From the NCBI GenBank assembly GCA_035537875.1, contig DATLLJ010000144.1:1-64000 (forward strand): 64,000 nucleotides of DNA, given 5' to 3'. This DNA is from DATLLJ01 sp035537875. Its GTDB lineage: Bacteria; Acidobacteriota; Vicinamibacteria; Vicinamibacterales; CAVVIG01. The position numbers and the translations under genes were made by a program. This document shows positions 43,718-52,895 of this stretch, in pieces. Every line of letters begins with the position of its first letter. Positions within the stretch are counted from its first letter, which is position 1. The notes under the pieces were generated by a model that worked only from the letters and a program-made list of their open reading frames with translations, did no database searches and was not told the DNA's origin.

Positions 43718-44794
43718 TCAGCTGGCACCGCGCCGCGAAACCGGCTCGGCCGCGACCGGGAGCGGCCAGAAGTTGAAATACGCCGCGTAGAAGACCAGAA
43801 AGGGGAAAGTCACGGCGAGCATCGCGTTGGCTGTCCAGACCTGGAACTGCTCGCGCTGGAATGGCTCCGGTCCCGTCGGAAGCGCGCCGGAGAGTGCCGG
43901 CTGCAGCTGTTGGTACGCGATCATCAGGACCGACCCGACGACAGCCGAGAAGACCACGTTCATCACACCTTTCCCAGGCTGGGCCAACTTGAACAGCGAG
44001 TTCTGGCACATGTTCAGCACCAGGATGGTTCCGAAAATAAAGGCCACCGGGACGCGCAGCAGGAACTCGACGTTCTGAACCGTCATCGCGTAGACGCCCG
44101 CGTAGTACAGCGCGTAGCCGAGGACGAGCGACGCGCTCACCAGCACGATCCCCAGTGCGGGCTGCTTCATGACAGAGGGGTAACCTGGAAGTGGCCAGAG
44201 GTCGAAGCACAGCCACGCGAAGAGAATCGTCAGCGCCGCCATGTAGTAGACGACGACGGTCCAGGCGTTGAACAGGCCTTTCGGATCGGCCGAGGCGACG
44301 TAGACCGGCGCACCTTCGAGAAACGTGAAATCGCAGAACAGCCAGTAGACGGCGCCGCCCGCGACGTAGCACGCGAGCCACGTCGCCAACCCGCCCGCAG
44401 TCGGGTCCCGGATGACTGTCGTCAGCGGCCAGCCTCCAAACGCAATCGTCCAGAAAAACGTGGTGACGATCACGCAAATCGAGAAGAACGCCAGCATCGG
44501 GCCGGGATCGCCCTGGCTGGCGCCGAGTGTCCGGTAGACCAGTTGGGATGTCACGGTTCCGACGAACAGAGTGACGAGTAGCAGGACGACGCCTTTGAGA
44601 GGCTGCTTCAGCCCGGCGGCGAACGGCGGGTTTCCGCCCCAGATCACGCCGGTCACGACTTCGAACGGAATGAAGGACAACGCGAAGAACGCGATCCAGC
44701 TGTTGAACGTCCCGAAATCCCACAGCGCGATGTAAACGAGCGAGATCGCGATGACGATGACGGATGCCGCGAGGCCGAGGGCAGGTTGTGTCAC
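43718..44794 (-). CDS. Polytopic membrane protein with four repeated QPxxG modules, unknown function
   Basis: 358 aa, GTG start at 44794, about nine hydrophobic helices. Four segments repeat a short Gln-Pro motif just before a TM helix: TQPALGLAASV (2-12), KQPLKGVVLLL (about 64-74), KQPALGIVLVS (about 210-220) and AQPGKGVMNVV (about 281-291). This suggests internal duplication of a two-helix module. No family was recognised. It stands alone between the phosphatase (same strand, about 200 nt away) and the divergent arylsulfotransferase gene. Confidence 0.7.
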   Translation of the reverse strand: MTQPALGLAASVIVIAISLVYIALWDFGTFNSWIAFFALSFIPFEVVTGVIWGGNPPFAAGLKQPLKGVVLLLVTLFVGTVTSQLVYRTLGASQGDPGPMLAFFSICVIVTTFFWTIAFGGWPLTTVIRDPTAGGLATWLACYVAGGAVYWLFCDFTFLEGAPVYVASADPKGLFNAWTVVVYYMAALTILFAWLCFDLWPLPGYPSVMKQPALGIVLVSASLVLGYALYYAGVYAMTVQNVEFLLRVPVAFIFGTILVLNMCQNSLFKLAQPGKGVMNVVFSAVVGSVLMIAYQQLQPALSGALPTGPEPFQREQFQVWTANAMLAVTFPFLVFYAAYFNFWPLPVAAEPVSRRGAS

Positions 44795-44873
44795 CGCTGT
44801 CTACCGGATGGTGCGCTAGCCTGACAGCGAAGCGCGCTTTCGTCAACTCTGACGGCACGAGGTCAGACTTGCC

Positions 44874-44879
44874 TATAAT
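44874..44879 (+). promoter_or_regulatory. Consensus -10 (TATAAT) of the arylsulfotransferase gene
   Basis: Perfect TATAAT at 44874-44879; the best -35 is CTGACG at 44849-44854 (19-nt spacing). AGGAGG at 44930-44935 lies just ahead of the GTG start at 44941. Confidence 0.6.
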
Positions 44880-44940
44880 CCCGTGATGTCTCCCCGAACG
44901 GTCGCTGACCATCCCTCTCTCGCATGATTAGGAGGGCTTT

Positions 44941-46317
44941 GTGATTCGCTTCTGCACGACGCTCGGCCTGTTCCTCATTTGCGCGCCCGCGGCCTTTCTT
45001 GCCCGCCCATCCGTCTACCCGACCGGGACGACGATCTACGAGCCGGACAAGGCCTGGAACGGCTACACGTTGCACGACGCGCCTGACGATGGAGGCGTCG
45101 TGCTGATCGACATGAACGGCCGCGTGCTGAAGCGCTGGCCGGCGCTCACGACATCGTCCGGGGTGTTTCGGATGCTGCCTGGCGGGCACGTGATGGGAGG
45201 CGACCGGAACCGGCCGCCCTACCAGGAGGCCAGGGCCCTGATTCAGCTCGATTGGGACGGGAAGGAAGTCTGGCGCTTCGATCGGACGGAGCAGGTCGAG
45301 ATCGACGGGAAGATGCAGTGGATCGCACGCCTCCATCACGACTGGCAGCGTGAGGGAAGTCCAGCCGGATATTACTCGCCCGCGTCCTCGCCTCAGGTCA
45401 ACTCGGGGCGCACGCTGCTGCTGGCTCACGCCAATCTCAGCAAGCCGGAGATTACCGATCGACGGCTGGAAGACGATCTGCTGATCGAAGTGTCCTGGGA
45501 CGGCAAGGTTCTCTGGAAGTGGCACGCCAGCGACCACATCAACGAGATGGGATTCTCCGAGGCGGCCCGCAATGCGATTCACCGGTCAGTCGCATGGAAC
45601 GCGGCCCGCGCGAGCGCCGACTGGCTGCACATCAACGCTGCCGCCTATGTCGGCCCGAACCGGTGGTACGACGCCGGCGACCAGCGGTTTCACCCTGACA
45701 ACGTGATCTGGAGCAGCCGCGAGGCCAGCATCATCGCGATTGTCGATCGCACGGGCGCAGTGGTCTGGAGGATGGGGCCCGATTACCGCGAATCCAGAGC
45801 GCTCGGCACGCTGGGGCAGATCATCGGGCAGCACAACCCGCACATCATCCCGCGTGGACTCCCGGGAGAGGGGAACCTTCTCGTCTTCGACAACGGCGGG
45901 AGGGCGGGGTACGGCGATCCCGATCCGGGCGCGCCCAACGGCGTCAACGTCGTGGGCCGCGACTTCTCGCGCGTGCTCGAGATCAACCCCGTCACCTTCG
46001 AGAAGGTGTGGGAGTACTCCGTCGCGGGCAACGAGCGGTTTCGCTTCTTCAGCCACTACGTGAGCGGCGCCCAGCGGCTTGCCAACGGCAACACGATGAT
46101 CACCGAGGGCGCCGAGGGCCGGGTCTTCGAGGTGACACCGGCAGGCGAGACCGTTTGGGAGTACATGAATCCGTTCTCGTCGGCCGGCAACGCGCCGACG
46201 AGCCGCATCTATCGCGCGTATCGAATTCCGTACGACTGGGTGCCGCAGGTGGCGCGTCCGCAGGAGCGTCGCGTCGTGCCGCCCAGCCGCGGCGAGTTCC
46301 GCATCGCGCCGCAGTGA
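44941..46317 (+). CDS. Exported arylsulfotransferase (ASST) family protein
   Basis: 458 aa. GTG start with AGGAGG upstream; signal peptide IRFCTTLGLFLICAPAAFLA. The beta-propeller of the arylsulfotransferase family is recognisable from GYTLHDAPDDGGVVLIDMNG, GHVMGGDRNRPPYQ, DWLHINAAAYVGPNRWYDAGDQR, FHPDNVIWSSRE and QHNPHIIPRGLPGEGNLLVFDNGG. Conserved His residues for sulfuryl transfer fit HHDWQ, WLHIN and QHNPH. Bacterial ASSTs move sulfate between phenolic compounds in the periplasm. Convergent with the PQQ dehydrogenase, with a MITE-like element between. Confidence 0.85.
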   Translation: MIRFCTTLGLFLICAPAAFLARPSVYPTGTTIYEPDKAWNGYTLHDAPDDGGVVLIDMNGRVLKRWPALTTSSGVFRMLPGGHVMGGDRNRPPYQEARALIQLDWDGKEVWRFDRTEQVEIDGKMQWIARLHHDWQREGSPAGYYSPASSPQVNSGRTLLLAHANLSKPEITDRRLEDDLLIEVSWDGKVLWKWHASDHINEMGFSEAARNAIHRSVAWNAARASADWLHINAAAYVGPNRWYDAGDQRFHPDNVIWSSREASIIAIVDRTGAVVWRMGPDYRESRALGTLGQIIGQHNPHIIPRGLPGEGNLLVFDNGGRAGYGDPDPGAPNGVNVVGRDFSRVLEINPVTFEKVWEYSVAGNERFRFFSHYVSGAQRLANGNTMITEGAEGRVFEVTPAGETVWEYMNPFSSAGNAPTSRIYRAYRIPYDWVPQVARPQERRVVPPSRGEFRIAPQ

Positions 46318-46364
46318 TTTGAGCGGTGCTCTGGCAGCTACGCGGCGTCCGACCCGATGCGGTT

Positions 46365-46541
46365 GGGTTGACGCGCTGCGTCGCGAATCCCGGCTTCGGT
46401 GGCCGGACCGCGCTCGAAGGTCGCCCCCGGCCGCGTGACGCCAGGTCCGTGACCTGGCGGGTCCCCAGAACCTTCTCGCGCGGTCAGGCGATGCGTGTCG
46501 GCCTGACCTCCGCAGGGATTCGCGCCACAGCGCGCCAACAC
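46365..46541. repeat. ~177-bp palindromic MITE-like element, copy 2 (inverted)
   Basis: Reverse complement of the 21178-21356 element over its whole length with scattered mismatches; ends GGGTTGACGCGC and GCGCGCCAACAC. Central palindrome CGCCAGGT-CCGTG-ACCTGGCG at about 46439-46459. It lies exactly between two convergent genes (stops at 46317 and 46549) and may double as a bidirectional terminator. Confidence 0.88.
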
Positions 46542-46548
46542 AACTGTG

Positions 46549-48384
46549 CTATGGCGCCCTGGCGTCGAGCGCGTACACGTACAAGCGCGGGGGGATGACG
46601 GGTGGCGGTGGAGTTGCCGGCGGGGGCGGGGCAGGCGCCCCGGGCGGCACGAATCCCCCGGTAACCGTGCCCTGGCCGCCCATCACCGCGACGTACTGTT
46701 TGCCGTCGAGCATGAAGGTGATCGGCGGTCCCATGCCGCTCGTCTGACCGGTCACGATTTCGAGAAGCTTCTCGCCCTTGTCCGCGCTGTAGGCGACGAG
46801 GCGTCCGTCGTTCAGCGCCTGGAACACGAGGTTTCCCGCGGTCGCGAGCGCGCCGCCGCCGTTCGAGCCGCCGCCGGGCGCGAACCAGCGTTCTGACTGC
46901 GTCACCGGATCCCAGGCCGACAGCATCCCCCTCCCACGGCCTTCAGGCATCTGCCGCACCGGGCCGATCGTTGCCGGCGGAACGGCCAGCGGCGCCGCAC
47001 CAGGCTTCATGTTCAGACCAAACGTCTGGTTGCCGGGCGTGAGCTGGAAGTCGTCCGTCGCGGTGAAGCTGAACGTGCTGGTCGCCAGCCCGGGGAAGTA
47101 CACGAGACCGGTGATCGGGCTGAACGCCATCGGCGAGGCGCCGTGTCCCTGGACTGGCGCCACGGTCACACCTCGCGTCGAGGTGTAGAACGCCTCCGGC
47201 ACCACCATCGGCCGCCCGGTTTTCATGTCGATCCCCGTCGCCCAGCTGACGGGCACGAAGGGCTGGGCCGAGATCAGCTCGCCGGTGATTCGATCGAGCA
47301 CGTAGAAGAAGCCGTTCTTGTTGGCCTGCATCACGACCTTCCGGTCGAGCCCGTCGATGCGAAGGTCGGCGAGGATCAGATGCTGCGTGGCGTCGTAGTC
47401 CCACTCGTCGGCCGGCGTGAACTGGTAGTGCCACTTCAGCCGGCCGTTGTCGGGATCGACTGCGAGAATCGAACAGATATAGAGATTGTCCAGGTGCGGA
47501 TCGTGTCCCTTGCCCTGCCTGACTTCATAGGACCAGGGCGTGCCGTTGCCCGTGCCGACGTAAATGAGGTCGGCATCCGGGTCGTAAGCAAATCCATCCC
47601 AGACCGATCCGCCGCCGCCGAACTTCCACCATTCCCCCGTCCACGTCCCGGCGGCTTTCTCGAGCGCTGGGTTTTCAAACTTCTTGGACGGATCGCCTGG
47701 AACCACGTAGAACCGCCACAGCTCTTTGCCATCGTCCACGTCGAAGGCCGAGAAATACCCGCGGTACGGCGGAAACTCGGCCCCGGCGTTGCCGATGATG
47801 ATTTTGCCTTTCACGATGCGCGGGGCCATCGTCAGCGAGTAGGCGATGTCGCCGGGAGGCGTCGCCTGCACGGACCAGAGGAGACGACCGGTGGCGGCGT
47901 CGAGTGCGAGGAGCCGTCCGTCGTTGACCGGAACGATGACCTTGCCCCGGTATATCGCCACCCCGCGATTCAGCACACCGCAGCAGAGACGGTCGCTTCC
48001 CGGTGAATTAATCGCGCGATCGACGCCCGGATCGTACCGCCATAGCTCTTTCCCGGTGCGCGCGTCGAGAGCGAAGGCGATGCTCCAGCTGGTGATGGCG
48101 TACATCATGCCGTTCACCACGAGAGGTGTGGCCGACTGCTGCCCGCCGCCCGTTCCGATCTCGTAGGACCACGCGAGCTGCAGCCGGCTGACGTTCGTTG
48201 TGTCGATCTGCGTGAGCGGGCTGAAGCGCTGCTCGGCGTAGTTGATGCCGTGGGTGAGCCACTCGTCGCCGGCTTTCCCGGCGTTCCGGAGCGCCCGGTC
48301 GTCGACACGGCGCGTCTGCGCGGACGGATAGAGACCCGCCAGCAGGATTCCTACGACCGAGACAGACAGCCACCCTGGGCGCAT
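46549..48384 (-). CDS. PQQ-dependent alcohol dehydrogenase (methanol/ethanol family)
   Basis: 611 aa from ATG 48384 (a GTG at 48396 is in frame). Signal peptide (LSVSVVGILLAGLYPSAQ), then an eight-bladed quinoprotein propeller with tryptophan-docking motifs (DARTGKELWRYDPG, DAATGRLLWSVQA, DPDNGRLKWHYQF). The adjacent cysteine pair CC (134-135) and catalytic Asp 329 are present. Asp 331, two residues on (EWDYDA), is the extra aspartate associated with lanthanide-dependent enzymes. No C-terminal cytochrome c domain; the end is Pro-rich. Periplasmic oxidation of an alcohol is expected. Confidence 0.9.
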   Translation of the reverse strand: MRPGWLSVSVVGILLAGLYPSAQTRRVDDRALRNAGKAGDEWLTHGINYAEQRFSPLTQIDTTNVSRLQLAWSYEIGTGGGQQSATPLVVNGMMYAITSWSIAFALDARTGKELWRYDPGVDRAINSPGSDRLCCGVLNRGVAIYRGKVIVPVNDGRLLALDAATGRLLWSVQATPPGDIAYSLTMAPRIVKGKIIIGNAGAEFPPYRGYFSAFDVDDGKELWRFYVVPGDPSKKFENPALEKAAGTWTGEWWKFGGGGSVWDGFAYDPDADLIYVGTGNGTPWSYEVRQGKGHDPHLDNLYICSILAVDPDNGRLKWHYQFTPADEWDYDATQHLILADLRIDGLDRKVVMQANKNGFFYVLDRITGELISAQPFVPVSWATGIDMKTGRPMVVPEAFYTSTRGVTVAPVQGHGASPMAFSPITGLVYFPGLATSTFSFTATDDFQLTPGNQTFGLNMKPGAAPLAVPPATIGPVRQMPEGRGRGMLSAWDPVTQSERWFAPGGGSNGGGALATAGNLVFQALNDGRLVAYSADKGEKLLEIVTGQTSGMGPPITFMLDGKQYVAVMGGQGTVTGGFVPPGAPAPPPPATPPPPVIPPRLYVYALDARAP

Positions 48385-48480
48385 GTGACTTCTCACGGTT
48401 TGCAGGAGCCGAGGCGGTCATTGTAGCCCGGACTCCCCGAGCGACGATGGTACAATCCGTGCCCCGTGGAGGATCGGGCG

Positions 48481-49032
48481 GTGCCGAAACATTCCCCGAC
48501 CAGGCTCACATACCAGGACTTCCTGCAGTTCCCGGACGATGGTCTTCGGCACGAGATCATCGAAGGGGAGCACTTCGTGACGCCGTCGCCGTCGACGCGG
48601 CATCAGCGTATCCTGTTGAAGCTCAGTTACCTGCTCCAGAGCTATCTCGAAGCTCACCCCGTCGGCGAGATTTTCTTCGCGCCCTTTGACGTGCTGCTCT
48701 CCGAGTTCAACATATTCGAGCCCGATCTGATCTACATCTCGAAGGAGCGCGCCCATCAGCTGACCGAGAAAAATCTGCAGGGCGCACCTGATCTCGCTGT
48801 TGAAATTCTTTCCCCCGGCACGAGGAATCGAGACCAGCGTCTGAAGCGCGATGTGTACGAGCGAACCGGGGTGCAGGAGTACTGGCTGGTCGATCCGGAC
48901 GGCGATGCGATCGACGTCTTGGTCCGTGCGGGTGATGAGCTCGCAGGACCGCGCCGGCTCGGCAGAGGCGACACGCTCACGACCCGGCTGTTGCCCGGAC
49001 TCGAGCTTCCAGTCGACAAGATTGTCTTGTAA
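48481..49032 (+). CDS. Uma2 family (DUF820) endonuclease-like protein
   Basis: 183 aa from the GTG at 48481, chosen because GGAGG lies 8 nt upstream; the GTG at 48466 is an alternative that would sit 9 nt after a TACAAT. Family landmarks: RLTYQDFLQFPDDGLRHEII, APFDVLLSEFNIFEPDLIYI (PD), DLAVEILSPGTRNRD (ExL) and EYWLVDPDGDAIDVL. It is clearly paralogous to the Uma2 gene at 17901-18470 but with only moderate similarity. No associated transposon genes. Confidence 0.87.
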   Translation: MPKHSPTRLTYQDFLQFPDDGLRHEIIEGEHFVTPSPSTRHQRILLKLSYLLQSYLEAHPVGEIFFAPFDVLLSEFNIFEPDLIYISKERAHQLTEKNLQGAPDLAVEILSPGTRNRDQRLKRDVYERTGVQEYWLVDPDGDAIDVLVRAGDELAGPRRLGRGDTLTTRLLPGLELPVDKIVL

Positions 49033-49041
49033 CGCCCGGAC

Positions 49042-49821
49042 TTACTTCTGGTAACGCGGATCGGTCTTGAGGATCTCCTGGTACCGGAGCAGATCCTCGT
49101 TGTTGTGGCCGCACTCGTACTCTCGGATTCGCTCGCCAGGCTTGAGCCGCAGCGTGAAGTACGTTTTCCACGGTTTGGTCAACGCTCCGGGATCCTCGAT
49201 CGTCGCTTCCAACACCACGGTCTCCGGATCGACGAACTGGTAACGTTCGACCACGTGCAGCTTGTCCGTGTGAACCGTGCCGACGCCGGAGAGCCACGTG
49301 TCGGTATTGAAACCGACGACGTCCACGACGAGCGTGTCGCCGTCCCAGCGCGCGATCGAATCGCCCATGAAGCTCGGTTCCACGTCGTCGGGATGCGTGG
49401 CGCGGAACGGGATGACGCGGTACGCGTGATACGCCTCGTAAAGAACAACGAACTCGGTCGGCGTCTGCAGAAACTGGATCGGCATCGGCATGCCCGTCGT
49501 CCGCGGCACGCCCGGCATCAGACACCGGCCGATCGGATCGTCGATCCCGCGCCGCTCGAGATACTTCTGCCTGAGCGCTTCAGCCCATGGCTGGTAGGGG
49601 AGTGGCTCCACTTTGGGCAGGTTCGGGGCGCTGGCGAAGCGCGCCGGGCCGTCGCCGAGGTCGCCAAGCCGTTCGGCGCCGCCGCTCGACCAGACACCGT
49701 TGAAGTCGGGCTTGCCCTCCGGCGTCCGGGGAATCTTGAGATCGGACTGAGCCTGGAGGTGCGGGACCGTCTGCGCGAGCGCCGCGATGGTGATCGCGAC
49801 CAGCACGACCTGCTTGATCAT
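49042..49821 (-). CDS. Exported protein of unknown function, common in Acidobacteria
   Basis: 259 aa. ATG 49821 is preceded by GGAGGGAG and gives a signal peptide (VVLVAITIAALAQTVPHLQAQ). The mature part starts IPRTPEGKPDFNGVWSSGG, the opening of a large acidobacterial family, with later RWDGDTLVVDVVGFN and ERYQFVDPETVVLEATIEDP suggesting a beta-rich, lipocalin-like fold. Single Cys residues at the C-terminus (EYECGHNN). Probably co-transcribed with the DUF6152 gene 20 nt upstream. Function unknown. Confidence 0.75.
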   Translation of the reverse strand: MIKQVVLVAITIAALAQTVPHLQAQSDLKIPRTPEGKPDFNGVWSSGGAERLGDLGDGPARFASAPNLPKVEPLPYQPWAEALRQKYLERRGIDDPIGRCLMPGVPRTTGMPMPIQFLQTPTEFVVLYEAYHAYRVIPFRATHPDDVEPSFMGDSIARWDGDTLVVDVVGFNTDTWLSGVGTVHTDKLHVVERYQFVDPETVVLEATIEDPGALTKPWKTYFTLRLKPGERIREYECGHNNEDLLRYQEILKTDPRYQK

Positions 49822-49841
49822 CGGCTCCCTCCTGACAGGGC

Positions 49842-50267
49842 TCACGGCTGGCGCGGCGGCGGCGCCGGCTGCCCACCACCGGTTCCCGCCGGCGGGCCTG
49901 AGACGATCCGGTGCCCGTCCTCGAAGGTAATGTGGCGGGAGTGAGCGAGGTTCGATCCGTCACGGGCCTGCCAGCCAAAGACGGTGACCTTCATCCCCGG
50001 CTGGAGCGTGAGGTCTTTCTTCCATCCATTGCGCAGCAGCATGTTCGGTGGGAACCCCTCGAACTTCCATTTCTCGACGGCACCATCGGATTTCGTCACA
50101 TCCAGGTAGAAATGAATGTGGGGGTTCCGCCAGTCGAGCTCGGTGACGATGCCGGTAATGGTGACCTGCTTCTCGCCATCGTATTCGGCGAGAAACGAAT
50201 GGTGGGCCAACGACGCGCTCGTGTGAGCGAGGAACAAGCACCCGAAGAGAAAGGACGCGCGCTTCAT
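49842..50267 (-). CDS. DUF6152 family exported protein
   Basis: 141 aa. Signal peptide (FLFGCLFLAHTSASLAHH) followed by SFLAEYDGEKQVTITGIVTE and RNPHIHFYLDV, the hallmark of DUF6152, an OB-like beta-barrel that often accompanies the protein encoded at 49042. The C-terminus is Pro/Gly-rich. Function unknown; pairing of the two suggests a shared periplasmic role. Confidence 0.85.
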   Translation of the reverse strand: MKRASFLFGCLFLAHTSASLAHHSFLAEYDGEKQVTITGIVTELDWRNPHIHFYLDVTKSDGAVEKWKFEGFPPNMLLRNGWKKDLTLQPGMKVTVFGWQARDGSNLAHSRHITFEDGHRIVSGPPAGTGGGQPAPPPRQP

Positions 50268-50423
50268 GGTCGCACTCCCGTAACCGCTTGTACCCGAAGA
50301 CCCTACCCGTCCCCGTGGGGGCTGTCAATTGGTTCATTCCGGTGTTGCTGAAATCGGCTCCGCACCGTAGCATGTGGTCTGACTGGAAAACCGGGCTTAA
50401 ACCGGGGCGGAGGGGCGACGCTG

Positions 50424-52859
50424 TTGAGAACAGCCGCGTTGGTTTTGATTGGGCTGGCCGTCTGCGTGGGGACTCTCGGGACCGCTCCCTACGCCGCGCA
50501 GCAGACGCAGATCCCGCCGGTTGCTGGCGCGGCCGCGAGGTCCATTACGCCCCTCGAAGCCAAAGCGGCCGTCGACAAATACTGCGTCGGCTGTCATAAC
50601 GAGCGGACCAGGACCGGGAACCTGGCGCTCGACGGGATCGACGTCACCCGGGTTGCGGCAAGCGCCGAGCCGCTGGAAAAGGTGCTGCGGAAGCTCGGCA
50701 CCGGATCGATGCCGCCGCAGGGCATGCCGCGCCCGGACACGGCCACACACGCCGGCATCATTGCCTTTCTCACCAGGGAGCTCGATGCGGCTGCAGCCGC
50801 GAAGCCCGATCCTGGTCGGGCGATTCTCCGCAGGCTGAACCGCACGGAGTACGCGAACGCGATCCGCGATCTGCTGGACCTCAACATCAACGTCTCGACG
50901 CTTCTGCCGGTGGACAACTCGAGCTACGGCTTCGACAACATCGGCGACGTGCTCGGTGTCTCGCCGGTCCTGATGGAGCGCTACCTGACGGCTGCACGGC
51001 GCATCAGCGCGGTGGCGGTAGGAGACGCTGCCGAAATCCCCGTCATCGCCGAGACCTATCGCGTGCGCCCGGATACGGCTCAGGACAAGCACCTCGACGG
51101 CTTGCCTCTCGGGACGCGCGGTGGCCTGCTCGTCACGCACACGTTTCCCCTCGACGCGGAGTACACCTTCTTTATTCGTCTTCTGACGACGACCGTCTCG
51201 AATATCCGGGGACTCGAGTATCCCCACGATCTCGTCCTGCTGGTGGACGGGGAAGAGGTCGCCAGAGCGACCGTTGGTGGCAAGGACGACATCGAGAAGT
51301 CGTTCGAGAACGCCACGACGCACATGGAAGCGATCAACGCACGGTTGACCTTCCGCGTGGCGGTGAAGGCAGGTCCTCGTACTGTAGCGGCCGCATTCGT
51401 CCAGAAGACGTCGGCGATCCCGAATGCCACGCTCCAGCCGTATCTTCAGACCACGTCGGACACCGTGGATTACACGGGCGTACCGCATGTCGAAAGCCTG
51501 CTGCTCACGGGCCCCTTCAATCCCACCGGTCCGGGAGACACGCCGAGCCGGCGACGAGTCCTGGTCTGTCGGCCGACCGGCCCGGACGACGCCAAGTGCG
51601 CGACCACAGTCCTGTCCACCCTGGCGCAGCGGGCGTACCGGCGGCCGTTGACCGATGGCGACGTGCGCACGCTGGTCGAATTCTTCGACACGGGCCGCCG
51701 CAAGGGCTCCTTCGACGCCGGCATCGAGCTGGGACTGCGGCGCATCCTGGCGAGCCCTGACTTCGTGTTTCGTGTGGAGCGCGACCCCGCCGAGCTGGCG
51801 CCAGGAGCGGTGTACCGCATCAGCGACGTGGAGCTGGCCTCGCGATTGTCGTTCTTTCTGTGGAGCTCCATTCCCGACGCCGAGCTGCTGGAGGTCGCCG
51901 CTCGAGGCAGGTTGAAGGATGGGGCCGAGCTCGATCGCCAGATCCGGCGCATGCTGGCCGATCCGAAGGCGCGGGCGCTGGTGGACAATTTTGCAGGGCA
52001 GTGGCTGTACCTGCGAAATCTGCGCGGTCACGTCCCGGATCAGACCGAATTTCCCGACTTCGACAATACGCTGCGCTCGGCGATGCTGCGCGAAATGGAG
52101 CTGTTCTTCGACAGCATCATCCGTGAGGATCGGAGCGTCCTGGATTTGATGACGGCGGACTACACGTTCGTGAACGAGCGGCTGGCTCGACACTACGACA
52201 TCCCGAATGTGTACGGCAGTCACTTCCGCCGCGTAACGCTCACACAGAACGAGCGCCGGGGTCTGCTGGGGAAAGGCGCGATCCTGGCGGTGACCTCGTA
52301 CGCGACCAGGACGTCGCCGGTCGTGCGGGGCAAGTGGATTCTCGAAAACGTCGTCGGCACGCCGCCACCGCCACCGCCGCCCGACGTGCCGGCGCTTGAA
52401 GAGAACAGCCCGGGCAAGAAACCCCGTTCCATGCGCGAACGGCTGGAGGAGCACCGCCGGAACCCGGTGTGCGCTCAGTGCCATCGGCTGATGGATCCGA
52501 TTGGCTTCGCGCTGGAGCCATTCGACGCGGTTGGCGCGTCGCGCAACAGGGAATCGGGATCGCCCATCGATGGGTCGGGTCAGCTTGCCGACGGAACCAG
52601 GGTCAGCGGGCCGGTGTCGCTTCGAGAGGCGCTCGTCAGCGATCCGAACATCTTCGTCACCACGATGACCGAGAAGATGCTGACGTACGCGCTCGGACGC
52701 GGTCTTGGCGCGACGGACATGCCAACGGTGCGCGCGATTGTGAGATCCGCGGCCGGAAGCGATTTCCGGTTTTCGTCGATTGTCGGCGGTATCGTTACCA
52801 GCATGCCGTTTCAGATGCGGATGAAGTCGGAGGATGAAGGCTTGAGCCCTAAGCCTTGA
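50424..52859 (+). CDS. DUF1587/DUF1592/DUF1588/DUF1585 cytochrome c-like protein, copy 2
   Basis: 811 aa, the same length and order of domains as the copy at 31145. A TTG start follows GGAGGGG. Signal peptide (ALVLIGLAVCVGTLG), CVGCH (54-58), DUF1587 (LRRLNRTEYANAIRDLLDL), DUF1592 (TSPVVRGKWILENVVG), CAQCH (683-687) with DPIGFALEPFD, then DUF1585 (TEKMLTYALGRGL). Divergent from DUF6152 with about 155 nt between. Two heme-binding motifs make it a likely periplasmic redox protein. Confidence 0.9.
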   Translation: MRTAALVLIGLAVCVGTLGTAPYAAQQTQIPPVAGAAARSITPLEAKAAVDKYCVGCHNERTRTGNLALDGIDVTRVAASAEPLEKVLRKLGTGSMPPQGMPRPDTATHAGIIAFLTRELDAAAAAKPDPGRAILRRLNRTEYANAIRDLLDLNINVSTLLPVDNSSYGFDNIGDVLGVSPVLMERYLTAARRISAVAVGDAAEIPVIAETYRVRPDTAQDKHLDGLPLGTRGGLLVTHTFPLDAEYTFFIRLLTTTVSNIRGLEYPHDLVLLVDGEEVARATVGGKDDIEKSFENATTHMEAINARLTFRVAVKAGPRTVAAAFVQKTSAIPNATLQPYLQTTSDTVDYTGVPHVESLLLTGPFNPTGPGDTPSRRRVLVCRPTGPDDAKCATTVLSTLAQRAYRRPLTDGDVRTLVEFFDTGRRKGSFDAGIELGLRRILASPDFVFRVERDPAELAPGAVYRISDVELASRLSFFLWSSIPDAELLEVAARGRLKDGAELDRQIRRMLADPKARALVDNFAGQWLYLRNLRGHVPDQTEFPDFDNTLRSAMLREMELFFDSIIREDRSVLDLMTADYTFVNERLARHYDIPNVYGSHFRRVTLTQNERRGLLGKGAILAVTSYATRTSPVVRGKWILENVVGTPPPPPPPDVPALEENSPGKKPRSMRERLEEHRRNPVCAQCHRLMDPIGFALEPFDAVGASRNRESGSPIDGSGQLADGTRVSGPVSLREALVSDPNIFVTTMTEKMLTYALGRGLGATDMPTVRAIVRSAAGSDFRFSSIVGGIVTSMPFQMRMKSEDEGLSPKP

Positions 52860-52878
52860 GCCCTAAGCCTTGAGCCTT
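52842..52878 (+). repeat. 14-bp tandem repeat at gene junction
   Basis: CTTGAGCCCTAAGC occurs twice in full and a third time in part, across the stop codon of the DUF1592 gene and the spacer before DUF1552. The equivalent junction at 33.5 kb also holds a short tandem repeat of different sequence. Confidence 0.85.
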
Positions 52879-52895
52879 ACTTGATAGGAGCCGCA

